54,607 nt of DNA from Gemmatimonadota bacterium (GTDB lineage Bacteria > Latescibacterota > UBA2968 > UBA8231): NCBI GenBank assembly GCA_009840005.1, contig VXOR01000073.1, positions 159,130 to 213,736 of the forward strand, read 5' to 3'. Shown one piece after another: positions 16,753-25,320 of this stretch. The position numbers were made by a program, and so were the translations under genes. The first letter of the stretch is position 1, and each line of letters opens with the position of its first letter. Under the pieces are notes generated by a model. It was not told the DNA's origin, ran no database searches, and worked only from the letters and a program-made list of their open reading frames with translations.

Positions 16753-17925
16753 TTATTTCCACAAATAGCGGTAGTTACCAATCCATTCGAGGTGGGCGCG
16801 GCGGATGAGTCCATAGTTGTAGAAGGCGTACCCATTGACGCCCGCTTGGCTCAGCGCGGTCAGGTGCACGCCGAGTGCGTCGCTATCGGCGAATCCTCCG
16901 GGGGAGACGATGGCGCTGAGGCCGGTGTCGGCGGGGAATTCGCCGCGCAGGGTGCGGACGCTAGCGGCTAGGGCGTCTGGCTCGCCACCTACGCCGGCGT
17001 TGACCATGTACACGTTGCGGAGGACGCGATCCGAGTCAAGCCCGTTGACGGTCCGGTCGCGGCCCCCGAAGAACGAGGCGCGCGCACCGGCTTGGTTGGC
17101 GATGGCAATAGCTTCCTCGACCAGCGAAGTTGCCGTTTCGACGCGGGCGTCGAGAAAGGTCTGCAAGCGGCCGGAAAAGGCGGTGGCGAGGAATTCGGCG
17201 CTGGGAGGCTGCATGTCTTCTGGGGTAGGCTCGGAGGCGAGTTCGCGGGCGAGGAATTCGGCGACCTCTGCGCGGAAGCTCTCTCCGTCCAAGCCGAGGG
17301 CACTAGCCCGTTGCAAGCAGTGCTGGCAGTAGCACAATCCCATCAGCAGTTCGCAGAAGGGCGTGATCTTTACGCCGACCTTGGGATTGCGGAAGCCGTA
17401 GCTGAAGTGCAGGTAGCCCAGCGATTCGAGGTGGAATTCGTCGGGCTGGAACTGTGCGGCTATATCGCGGCAGAGTGCACGAACGTAGTCGCGCACCAAG
17501 GGGCTGGCCGGGCATAGCTGGGCGAAGTTAATGTGCCCGAAGGGATCGTGCTTGGCCGCGTCTGGATAGCGCTGGGGCAGGTAGTGGTTGTAGTTGAAGA
17601 CCAGCCAACTCGTCAGGTCGAGGCCGCGCTCTTTGATTTTGTCTGCGATCCGGCGCATGTAATCTGGGCCATCGACGACGTTGCTGATTAGGGGCGCGAT
17701 TGGGCTTTCGTCGTAAAAGGCTGCGGACGGCTGGAAGTAGAGAGCGCCTTCTTCTCCCCAGTAGAGGGGCCGCCGAGGATTGTGCGGCAAAAAGTATGTC
17801 GATACGTGGTAGCTCTGGGCCAAGCTGACGCTGTTGAGGCCGGCTGTGTGGGCGATGGTGTCTAGGGCCGAGTCAATGCCTTCGTCGGTTAAGTCCCAGG
17901 GGTATGTGTAGATGGTCGCTCGCAT
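16753..17925 (-). CDS. Hypothetical TIM-barrel-like protein, possibly glycosidase-related
   Basis: A 390-aa cytoplasmic protein with no firm family match. The pattern of repeated beta-strand/helix units (FHLESLGYLHFSYGF, DLTSWLVFNYNHYLP, GLSAIVSPGGF, GVNGYAFYNYG) resembles TIM-barrel glycoside-hydrolase-like proteins. A CYCQHC motif near residue 190 could bind metal. The ATG at 17925 (RATIYTYPWDL) has AAGGA upstream. The open frame extends 36 codons further, but those codons are the truncated 5' end of a DUF1156 gene, so the 426-residue reading is a fusion artefact. Together with the PLP enzyme and the ABC transporter beyond the island, it may belong to a sugar or amino-sugar utilisation operon. 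Confidence 0.6.
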   Translation of the reverse strand: MRATIYTYPWDLTDEGIDSALDTIAHTAGLNSVSLAQSYHVSTYFLPHNPRRPLYWGEEGALYFQPSAAFYDESPIAPLISNVVDGPDYMRRIADKIKERGLDLTSWLVFNYNHYLPQRYPDAAKHDPFGHINFAQLCPASPLVRDYVRALCRDIAAQFQPDEFHLESLGYLHFSYGFRNPKVGVKITPFCELLMGLCYCQHCLQRASALGLDGESFRAEVAEFLARELASEPTPEDMQPPSAEFLATAFSGRLQTFLDARVETATSLVEEAIAIANQAGARASFFGGRDRTVNGLDSDRVLRNVYMVNAGVGGEPDALAASVRTLRGEFPADTGLSAIVSPGGFADSDALGVHLTALSQAGVNGYAFYNYGLIRRAHLEWIGNYRYLWK

Positions 17926-17952
17926 GGGGGTTGTTTCCTTGGGGCACGGCCC

Positions 17953-18033
17953 ATTCTTCTCGTGGACAGAGTCGAGGGAAACCTGCTTCAGGGGGAAGGC
18001 GACTTCGATGAGGCGTTTGTCGTTGGAGGTCAT
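17953..18033 (-). pseudogene. 5' remnant of a second DUF1156 methyltransferase gene
   Basis: Encodes MTSNDKRLIEVAFPLKQV and on to SVHEKN, the N-terminus of the full DUF1156 protein (start 32850) with two extra residues after MT. By eye the two differ at only four positions over about 75 aligned bases, all synonymous. Homology stops after the Asn codon. The start codon still overlaps the stop of the 193-aa gene as ATGA. This suggests an intact DUF1156 gene once followed the 436-aa/193-aa pair. Confidence 0.9.
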
Positions 18034-18611
18034 GGTTGCCAGCCTTGAAACGCATTGCGGAGATCCGCCACAAAGCGCCTGAAAGACCTATCCACTCGTG
18101 CGGCGCGGTTGATATTTATCTGCTCTACAATGTCTTCCGCATATTCGATACCGCCAAGTCTAGGTATTGTCCCCGTGGCATAAATGGCCTCAATCAGCCG
18201 CTGTTTATAACGCCCGCGATCGCATTTCTGATCGGTCGCGTCACAGCCCTTACCGAACACAGCCTTGAAGGCCGCGCCGTCAAGCAGCAGCCAACGCTCA
18301 ATATGCGGATCGGGAATGGCAAGGATCATCGGCGCAAGGTCGTCTCGAACGACGAGCTCCCGCGCACGTTCGTTCAATCCTTTGCAATTGGCGTCGGTAG
18401 CAACGACAATCAAGTCAGGCCAAGGACTACCCTGCTGCTTCAGGTCCCGCATGTAGTCATTAAGCTCCGTGATGACTTTGCCGTGGCCGCCGACTGCGAC
18501 GCGCCAGTCCAGTCTTATAGCTATATCGCGTTCTACGGAGATCCGCCGCACGAGAGCACCGATGATTTGCTGATGCGCGTAGTCCTCGACGAAGAGCGCA
18601 ATCTCACGCAT
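18030..18611 (-). CDS. TOPRIM-like partner of AAA ATPase (DUF4276-like)
   Basis: A 193-aa protein. LFVED at residues 6-10 (Glu9) and LIVVATDAN at 67-75 (Asp73) fit the acidic strand ends of a TOPRIM-like fold, and IPDPHIERWLLLD resembles the conserved block of DUF4276/RloB-like proteins. It starts inside the 3' end of the ATPase gene (8-bp overlap, GAGAGGGG upstream), so the two are translationally coupled. In OLD and Gabija nucleases the ATPase and TOPRIM nuclease are one chain. Here they look split, with this protein the likely nuclease. Cleavage activity is inferred, not shown. Confidence 0.65.
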   Translation of the reverse strand: MREIALFVEDYAHQQIIGALVRRISVERDIAIRLDWRVAVGGHGKVITELNDYMRDLKQQGSPWPDLIVVATDANCKGLNERARELVVRDDLAPMILAIPDPHIERWLLLDGAAFKAVFGKGCDATDQKCDRGRYKQRLIEAIYATGTIPRLGGIEYAEDIVEQININRAARVDRSFRRFVADLRNAFQGWQP

Positions 18612-19914
18612 CGAAGTCCCCTCTCAAGATGCGCTCGGATACGGGGAGCGCCTCCTGTTGCTCCGAGAATGCCTGATCGATATCACTGCGCCGTCCCAAT
18701 GGTCCCCAAGTAGAAAACGGCTCAATTCGCGTCTTGCGGTCGATCCGGTTCGTCACAAACAGGGAACTGTCCGCGAGCAGATCGGGCAGGATCGGCGAGT
18801 GCGTGGTGACCATGTACTGAGTCTGTTGCAGGGTCTCCTGTGTTTTCAGCAATTCCGCGATTAACTGAATTCGGCGCGGGTGAACGCCGTTTTCTGGTTC
18901 CTCAAATCCGACCAATGCCGGAGCGTCATCAACTCCGGTCAAGGCTAGAAGCCCGAGCATCCGCAGAGTACCTTCGGAGAGTACGCGAGCCGGTATCGCA
19001 ACGCCGCCTTCCTTGAGGCGAAGTTCGACCTCGCCGAGGTCACTCACCTCTACCTCAATGCCGTCAATGTTCGGCATCAGCGCATGTAACGCCTTCTCGA
19101 CTCCCCTGAACTGTCTTTCATCAGTTGCCTTCATGGTGTTGAGGAAGGCGGCAAGCTCTTCGCCCATCAAGCCGATGTGGCGCACTTCCTTTACTGGATT
19201 GGCGGCGCGCATGCGTTCACGCGGCTCAAAGTAGAAGAACAGCCAGCTCTCCAATTCGCGCCGTGCGGCCGCTAAGTGCGGATAGTGCGGCGGATAATGC
19301 GGCATAGAGAGGATGCTGTGGTCTAGATAGCGGTCATAGTAGGTGGGGTGCGCCTGTCCTTCGTGCCGCAGGTGGATTCTTTCGTCTTGCCGTTCGAGAA
19401 AGGGCTTGCGTTTACCCGTAGGTTCGCCCTTGCTGTTCAGGGCGGCCAAGTATTCATCGGCCACGCGCAGAACGCCCGATCTGGGCAGCATTTCCACCTC
19501 AATGCGGTAGCGGAGATCGCGTTCGCGGACACGGGCCGGGAGCTTGCTTCTCTCTTTAGACTCGCCCTCACCGTGCGGACGACGCATTTCTAGTATCTGG
19601 CGATTGACGGTCTCGACGACTGCGTCCGACAAGTTTAGGTCAGCTTCAAGCGAGAACGATAGCCGCTCCTGTTCGAGCAGACCCTTGATGCCTTTTTGCC
19701 CAATGGTAAAGGATTCGAGCGGCTTGCCGCGATAAGGTGGGTCAAATGCCTCTTTGACCGTTCGGCTCGTCCCCAGCTTCGACAGCAGTTGCAAAGCATC
19801 GAGCAAATTGCTCTTACCAGCGGCATTCGGTCCGAACAGAACTACAAGCTGGGATAGAGATACTTCGACGTCTTCAAGAGACTTATACCCTTGGATATGT
19901 ATGCGCTTCAGCAT
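18604..19914 (-). CDS. AAA/ABC-type ATPase of a split OLD-like pair
   Basis: A 436-aa SMC/OLD-type ATPase: Walker A GPNAAGKS (28-35), ABC signature region LSEGTLRMLGLLAL, Walker B LVGFEEPENGVHP, and a switch histidine in MVTTHSPILPDLL. The long insert between Walker A and the signature is typical of AAA15/AAA21 proteins in defence loci. The start has GGAGGC upstream. It is coupled to the TOPRIM-like 193-aa gene and lies 78 bp after the DUF499 gene. Probable role: nucleotide-gated control of its partner during phage defence (inference). Confidence 0.8.
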   Translation of the reverse strand: MLKRIHIQGYKSLEDVEVSLSQLVVLFGPNAAGKSNLLDALQLLSKLGTSRTVKEAFDPPYRGKPLESFTIGQKGIKGLLEQERLSFSLEADLNLSDAVVETVNRQILEMRRPHGEGESKERSKLPARVRERDLRYRIEVEMLPRSGVLRVADEYLAALNSKGEPTGKRKPFLERQDERIHLRHEGQAHPTYYDRYLDHSILSMPHYPPHYPHLAAARRELESWLFFYFEPRERMRAANPVKEVRHIGLMGEELAAFLNTMKATDERQFRGVEKALHALMPNIDGIEVEVSDLGEVELRLKEGGVAIPARVLSEGTLRMLGLLALTGVDDAPALVGFEEPENGVHPRRIQLIAELLKTQETLQQTQYMVTTHSPILPDLLADSSLFVTNRIDRKTRIEPFSTWGPLGRRSDIDQAFSEQQEALPVSERILRGDFDA

Positions 19915-19992
19915 GTTGAAGCCTCCATTGCAACGATCTTTAGTCCGTCGAGTGCAGTTTTTGGAAATCGCGATTCAACGCAGCCATCACTC

Positions 19993-22900
19993 TCAACTGA
20001 GCTTCAGCTTGTCGGATACCTCAGCAAGCAGCTCGTTGATCTTTTCCACTGCCTCTGGGTCGGGCGTGGTTTCTCCACCGAATTCGATGCGGATGTTGAA
20101 CTTGAGGGTATTGCCGACAGCGGCCTTGAAGATGGCTGGAATCTGCTCGGCCAAATCTTGGATGCCGTTGGCTTCAAGGACATCTTCGGCCATGAGGAGT
20201 CCTCGTGGCCTGGGCTTAGAGGGTTCCTCGCGTGCTGTGGAGGGTACCTGGAAGATCACCTGTTGGGCACTGGCCAAGTCGCACGGCCACGCGGCGCTAT
20301 CACTACTCGGCTCGATCCAGCGCGCACGGATACCATCTTCTATCGCCGTTTGCACTGTGGCCCACGGCAAATTTACGCCCCGCTTGGTCGAGAGTGCAGT
20401 GGCAATGGCGAGGGCATTGGTCTTGCTATCTTTCCAAGCATCGGGGATTGACTTGGCCATCAACTCGTCCACGTCAATCCGCTCGGGTGGTGGCCTTAAT
20501 GTCGCGGCAGCGCTGAGCACTCCAGCAGGGACTGGTTCCTTCAGAATTGAGGCCGGTCCGCTAGTCAACCACACCAGTCCCTGCTCGACAGCTTGTGAGA
20601 TCGCGATCTCGACATCCTCTGGTTCGCACTTCGGGATGCTGATCTCCTCTTCGTAGCCCTCTCTGGGCACACTCACGGTGTGGCTGCCGGAGAAATAGTC
20701 GTACACGTCTTGGACGCTGATCTCCTCAGCCGACCAAAGCCCCGGGAGTTTTTGATATGTGAGCAAATCGGGCACGAGGTCGCTTAGGGTGGCTGCTTCG
20801 GGTAGCAGCACCTCCAGACCTGAGTCCTTGAGGGCTGGCTCGTCGATGGCCGCGCGCCAGAATGTCCTAGCGGTGCGGTCTGGGCGCACGACTCGCGCTA
20901 CCCAAATTCCTTGCTGAACTCCTTGCACGACGGTATCCAGAATCTCCTTCTGGCGCAGCATTTTGGGCAGCTTGGGGAACTGCGCGAAGGCACCGACCAG
21001 ATCCTTGACTCGGCGAGAATCCTCTCCTTCGCGCCACAAGTCATAGGGGCCGCCCGGCATCATTGCCTCCGAACTGATAGCGGTTTCCTGGATGCGCGCT
21101 CGCGGATCGGCCTTGATGGTGGTGAACAAGGGTGCGTCAGTCACCACGACTTTGAAGGCGTGAATGTCGTTGTTCTCGTTGACGGTGACAACCACGGAGT
21201 ACGCTTGCTTAATAGCCCCTGGGATGTGTTTTCTCGCTGCCTCTATTTTGTTGATGAGCATTTGCTCGCGGATTGGGTCAATAGACTGATCCTTGAGTTG
21301 CTCGCGGACTTCTTCCCAACCGAGATACTCTCGCGCCCGCTTTTCCGCCGCGTCGAGACCTTCCCGGGAAGGAACGGCGAGGACGATGGCGTTGCGATGG
21401 ACTCGGGGGCGGTCAGGCGCAGTCGTATCGTTGATGAACTGCTTGGCTTCAGCGCTTGGTTTGCCAGACTCGGAGGCCGCTTGCGGACCGAGGACTGCGT
21501 AGTGGAACTCGCCGTCGTCCGCGATGTCGCGCGGTCTTTCCGGCAGATTGTGGACCTTTGCGCCGGCTGCGGACGCACCTGATGTGAGTGCCTTCAGGTT
21601 CCCGATGGCAGTTATGACATGCGATTTCACAAGGGGGAGCGGTACGCGGGTGGTACAGGCATCGTGGTGCATCTGCCGTAGGTTGGGGCGATTGCCCAAC
21701 CGCCACGCCTTCGGTAACCCCTCGTCTTCTGATCCAGTGGAAACCTCCACCTCGTCGAGAAACCAGGACAGTTCAGTCCAGCGACGCAGGGCCTTTTCCA
21801 ATTCTATTTTGTCCGGCTTGGCCGCTCCGATCAGCACCATCAGTTCCTGAGTCAGCGCCCTGTGGCTAATGGGCTGAGAACTCAGAAATACTGCAACAAC
21901 TGCCTGCTCCATCTCCCGGTGGCTCAAGCCGGTCGTCTCGGACTGGATGGTGCGAGCCTTGACTAGTTCACCTTCGAGAATTGGTCGCCATTCTTGGTGC
22001 TTGCCGGTATCTGTGTCAACGCTGGCAAAGGAAGCAAGTTCACTTGCGGCTTCGGCCAAGTCGTTCTTGTCCGGCTCGTTCAAAAACACATTCGGCCCAA
22101 CCAGCGGGCTTGTGTCCCACGTCTCGGCATCGCGCAGGGCAATGGCGAATGTCCGCAGGATGCCACGGGTGCGCTGGAAGCCGTCGAGTTGGGTCCAGCG
22201 GGTGTAGAAGACGTCGGAGAGGTCTGGGTGAAAGGGGTAGCTGCTCAGATAGCGATCCTCTGCACTTCCCCGCTCTTTCTGGGTCTGTTCATCGAGCGCG
22301 GCGATGCTGCTTACTACCGAAGTGACGTGTGGGCGGAAGGCACCCGGGTCGCTAATCGACTCAGGTTTGAAAAAGCGCCGTCGCAGCACCTCAGCCACAT
22401 CCCCTTTGCTCACCGGACTGGCGTCTTCTTCCATCTGGCGGCCAAAGACTTCGGATACGTCGCGCAGCAGTTCGTTGCCAAAGGCATCATGCTTCCTTGG
22501 ATCGGAGGCGAGCAGCGAGGCCACCATGGCGCAGCGGTCCACTTTTACGACTGCTTGCGTGAGGTACTGAAAAAAGCTGATCAAGCGCCCGCGTGAATCC
22601 GAGGCGGCTTCGACCTGAGCGCGGATATACATCAATACCTCGTCGAGCAGCACCAGCGTCGAGAGATCCTCTTGTTGCGGTTTCGACAGCAGCTCTACCA
22701 CGAGCGGTTCTGCCGGAGGGGTGTCGCGCTCGGCGTCTTTGCCGTCGGCGTGGATGAGTTTGAGGCCATCTGCTCCCGCCAGTTGAAAGGCGAGGATGCT
22801 CCACGGATGCTTGAGCATCCTGACCGTGCCGTCGGGGCTTGGTGTCTCGACGCCCTTCTCTAAGTCAATCTTGTCGAAGCACAGCGCCGCGACTCGCGCC

Positions 22901-23286
22901 TTGGGTGCCTTGGAGCCGATGGATGCCTCGAATTCCTTCACCGCCGGCAGGTCGGGCAGGGTGGCTGGATCGTGGACTAGGTGCCTGAGCGTGATGAGCG
23001 TATGGGTTTTGCCGCCGCCGTAGTTGACCGAGAGCTTTCGGTACGCTTTGTCGCTTTTGCCGGCCAAACGCAGGGCCACGTCTTTGACCAGTTCCCGCAG
23101 ATTGTAGGTGGGATAGGTGAGAGCGAAGAATTCGGCGGGATGCTCGTACACTGGCCGCTGGCCCTTCTGCATGATCACGTCGTATAGGTCGGCGGCGAAT
23201 ACAGCCAGCGACAGTTCGCCGGTCTTTAGGTCGTCGCGCAGTTGCACGACCTCGTGCCAGGGTTTATAGGAAGGCTTCGTTGTCAT
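19993..23286 (-). CDS. DUF499-domain AAA+ ATPase (COG1483-like)
   Basis: A 1097-aa cytoplasmic ATPase. The N-terminus (KPWHEVVQLRDDLKTGELSLAVFAADLYDV) and the P-loop NYGGGKTHTLITL (GGGKT 90-94) are characteristic of DUF499. Walker B is LSTLVLLDEVLMYI. The rest is a long helical region with no other domain recognised and a charged C-terminus. Proteins of this type travel with DUF1156 methylases and SNF2 helicases and are thought to couple nucleotide hydrolysis to self/non-self discrimination. GAGGT precedes the ATG, 12 bp after the 190-aa gene. It is a core component of the island. Confidence 0.85.
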   Translation of the reverse strand: MTTKPSYKPWHEVVQLRDDLKTGELSLAVFAADLYDVIMQKGQRPVYEHPAEFFALTYPTYNLRELVKDVALRLAGKSDKAYRKLSVNYGGGKTHTLITLRHLVHDPATLPDLPAVKEFEASIGSKAPKARVAALCFDKIDLEKGVETPSPDGTVRMLKHPWSILAFQLAGADGLKLIHADGKDAERDTPPAEPLVVELLSKPQQEDLSTLVLLDEVLMYIRAQVEAASDSRGRLISFFQYLTQAVVKVDRCAMVASLLASDPRKHDAFGNELLRDVSEVFGRQMEEDASPVSKGDVAEVLRRRFFKPESISDPGAFRPHVTSVVSSIAALDEQTQKERGSAEDRYLSSYPFHPDLSDVFYTRWTQLDGFQRTRGILRTFAIALRDAETWDTSPLVGPNVFLNEPDKNDLAEAASELASFASVDTDTGKHQEWRPILEGELVKARTIQSETTGLSHREMEQAVVAVFLSSQPISHRALTQELMVLIGAAKPDKIELEKALRRWTELSWFLDEVEVSTGSEDEGLPKAWRLGNRPNLRQMHHDACTTRVPLPLVKSHVITAIGNLKALTSGASAAGAKVHNLPERPRDIADDGEFHYAVLGPQAASESGKPSAEAKQFINDTTAPDRPRVHRNAIVLAVPSREGLDAAEKRAREYLGWEEVREQLKDQSIDPIREQMLINKIEAARKHIPGAIKQAYSVVVTVNENNDIHAFKVVVTDAPLFTTIKADPRARIQETAISSEAMMPGGPYDLWREGEDSRRVKDLVGAFAQFPKLPKMLRQKEILDTVVQGVQQGIWVARVVRPDRTARTFWRAAIDEPALKDSGLEVLLPEAATLSDLVPDLLTYQKLPGLWSAEEISVQDVYDYFSGSHTVSVPREGYEEEISIPKCEPEDVEIAISQAVEQGLVWLTSGPASILKEPVPAGVLSAAATLRPPPERIDVDELMAKSIPDAWKDSKTNALAIATALSTKRGVNLPWATVQTAIEDGIRARWIEPSSDSAAWPCDLASAQQVIFQVPSTAREEPSKPRPRGLLMAEDVLEANGIQDLAEQIPAIFKAAVGNTLKFNIRIEFGGETTPDPEAVEKINELLAEVSDKLKLS

Positions 23287-23298
23287 ATCAAACCTCGT

Positions 23299-23871
23299 TC
23301 AGGTGTTTTGTATCGCGGCTTCGAGACGCTGGGCAAGGGCGTCAAAGTCCTCGGGACATTTCTGCCGAATCGCGTCAACCCGGCGGGACGCTTCTTCCCC
23401 CAGATGCTTTCGACCACCGCCCAGCGTGTCTGATAGGTTGCGCTGCACAGTGAGCGGCTCAAAGTAAGTTTCCTTGACTTGTACTTCCTCTCGAACGGTC
23501 CTCCAATTCCAATTTGCGGGCAAATCTAAGCCCGCAAGAAGCCAAGTTTCAATCTTTTCCCAAGCATTTTCGGCAAAAAAAGGTTGTCCGTTGTCGAACT
23601 TCTCTTCGAGTTGGTCGAGCCTCTGACGTCGCCCTTCCTCACCATCTCGATCTATGCACAGGATGAAGATATCCGTCATTCCCCGATGTTTTCCGATCAC
23701 CTCTTTAATACGTTCTGATTTCAGCGCCTCTCCGACGCCGCCAAGCAGCGGATCACGACAAACGTCAACATGTACACGCCGCTTAACAATGGATTGAAAG
23801 AGACGTGAGAAAAGAGGTTTCAGAATGTACTGGTCGTTGCGGAAGTCTTCGGGAATGATGAGCACATTCAT
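23299..23871 (-). CDS. TOPRIM-like partner protein of the 421-aa ATPase
   Basis: A 190-aa protein with IIPEDFRNDQ at residues 5-14 (Glu8) and IFILCIDRDGEEG at 68-80 (Asp74 and Asp76), the E...D-x-D arrangement of TOPRIM folds. ENAWEKIETWLLAG follows, comparable to the block in the 193-aa protein. Sequence identity to that protein is low, so the two pairs are related in design and not recent copies. Start overlaps the ATPase stop by ATGA. Likely the nuclease half of the pair; unproven. Confidence 0.6.
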   Translation of the reverse strand: MNVLIIPEDFRNDQYILKPLFSRLFQSIVKRRVHVDVCRDPLLGGVGEALKSERIKEVIGKHRGMTDIFILCIDRDGEEGRRQRLDQLEEKFDNGQPFFAENAWEKIETWLLAGLDLPANWNWRTVREEVQVKETYFEPLTVQRNLSDTLGGGRKHLGEEASRRVDAIRQKCPEDFDALAQRLEAAIQNT

Positions 23872-25133
23872 TCTCCGTCTCCCTCCGCTTCATCCTTGTT
23901 TTCGGTGAAGGTAAGTGCGGTTTCCATCCAGCCTTCGGTAAGTAGCCCTCCTAATCCCCTCCCGGACTTGCGCAATTTCTTGACATCGGGCAGTTCGGCA
24001 ACCGGGCGGATGATGGCGTCGTGTGAGTCTTCCAATCGGCAGACAACGGACATATTCTCGAACGTGCTGTCGTTGGCGAAGGTCAATAGGTCTGGCGCGT
24101 GGGTGGTGGTCGTTATTTGAATATTGTTCTTAGCGGCTTGCTTCTCGATCAGTTCGAGCAAGAGCCATTGTCGCGCCGGGTGAATGCCAGTGTCGATCTC
24201 CTCAAAGAAATACAGGCCCTCGGAGTTTTTGCCGAGCAGCACAGCCAACATGGCGAGAAAACGCAGCGTGCCGTCCGACGCGCTATAGGCCGACACCTTT
24301 CTGCCATTTGTCTCGCAGAGCATGAGATGGACTCGACCGCTAGGGTCGCGCGGGAACTCGAAGTCGGCTACATCCATCGGTGTGAGTTCGTGTACCCAAC
24401 TTGTCAGAATCTCCTTTCGCTTGGGATCAGTGCAGATTTCCTCCAGCACAGTCGGCAAATTCTCACCGGAATCGCCTAACATTTCCGCACCAGGGAGAGA
24501 TGGCTCTCGCATTTGATCTGGCGACAGTTCAGGAAAATACATGTCAGATAGAATGTAATTGACCCATCCCATCATTGATATAAACTTGACAGGTGTCTTC
24601 TCATCGATAGCTAAATGATCTGCAAGCTGCCTCAGAACTGTTTGATTTGATTCGAGCAGAATCTCTTCCTGCTCTCTGTCCCACGCGCCGCGAACCCTGA
24701 GATTCTCTCCGTCACTATGAGCTATGTAGAACGTCTCTGATTCGACTATAAGTTTCTCTCTTTTTATTTCAAATTCACCAGATTTTCTTTTGTTGAGACC
24801 GACCTCAATCATATACTGTGCCTTCTCAGAATGCTCTGTCCCATGGGCCCATTCTATCTCAACCTCAATAGAAAACATCTCTTGTCCAAAGCGGATGATT
24901 TCATTGGCTGCGCCGCGGATCGGTTCCCATCTGCGTTGACCGCCAGGGCCGTATTTCCCGCCGATAATTTCCGCCAAGGTATAGCCATAGCCTATGCCGT
25001 TCAGGAAGCGGAAGGCGTCGCGGATATTGCTTTTGCCACTGGCGTTCGCGCCTACGATTATGGTAAATGAGCCGACGCGCAGGGTCTCGTCGGAGAAGTT
25101 CTTGAAATTCACGAGGCGAATCGACGTAATCAT
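23868..25133 (-). CDS. AAA/ABC-type ATPase of a second split OLD-like pair
   Basis: A 421-aa ATPase with Walker A GANASGKS (28-35), signature region YSASDGTLRFLAML, Walker B GLYFFEEIDTGIHP and THAPDLL after it. It is more AT-rich in its middle than the flanking genes. CCGGAGGAA lies 5 bp before the ATG. The same GGAGGAA leader, TTCCTCCGGTTGA on the plus strand, follows the stop of the full DUF1156 gene at 29649. This indicates that the ATPase once directly followed DUF1156, before the 1433-aa gene came between them. Confidence 0.8.
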   Translation of the reverse strand: MITSIRLVNFKNFSDETLRVGSFTIIVGANASGKSNIRDAFRFLNGIGYGYTLAEIIGGKYGPGGQRRWEPIRGAANEIIRFGQEMFSIEVEIEWAHGTEHSEKAQYMIEVGLNKRKSGEFEIKREKLIVESETFYIAHSDGENLRVRGAWDREQEEILLESNQTVLRQLADHLAIDEKTPVKFISMMGWVNYILSDMYFPELSPDQMREPSLPGAEMLGDSGENLPTVLEEICTDPKRKEILTSWVHELTPMDVADFEFPRDPSGRVHLMLCETNGRKVSAYSASDGTLRFLAMLAVLLGKNSEGLYFFEEIDTGIHPARQWLLLELIEKQAAKNNIQITTTTHAPDLLTFANDSTFENMSVVCRLEDSHDAIIRPVAELPDVKKLRKSGRGLGGLLTEGWMETALTFTENKDEAEGDGE

Positions 25134-25137
25134 CGGA

Positions 25138-25320
25138 TTTCCTCCGGTTGACTATTCACTTGCCACTCGGCCTTCGATAGGCTCCGGTTCACGCTTACTT
25201 CCCCCGGATGAATTGCGGATATGATCATAACACTTCTCCAAATTGGAGCTGTCTCTGCCTCGGTGCTTGGACGCCGCCTCAGGTGGCTAGGTGGTTGCTC
25301 AGGACTTTGAGGATGGAGCA
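25138..25320 (-). pseudogene. 3' scar of a DUF1156 gene with its downstream leader
   Basis: Positions 25251-25320 align with 29691-29760, the 3' end of the full DUF1156 gene (47 of 59 bases identical by eye at 25261-25319). They translate as SILKVLSNHLAT-stop-GGVQAPRQRQL, against SILEALSNHVAARGGVQAQRQREL in the intact protein. The leader 25139-25157 (TTCCTCCGGTTGACTATTCA) also matches 29649-29667. About 70 bp in between are not conserved. Homology ends abruptly where the 1433-aa gene begins, so this is an insertion or recombination scar. Confidence 0.85.

Noticed and set aside
16753..18033. A 426-residue protein starting at 18033
   Set aside because: The first 27 codons are the N-terminus of a DUF1156 gene; the ATG at 17925 with AAGGA upstream is the real start, so the long frame is a chance fusion.
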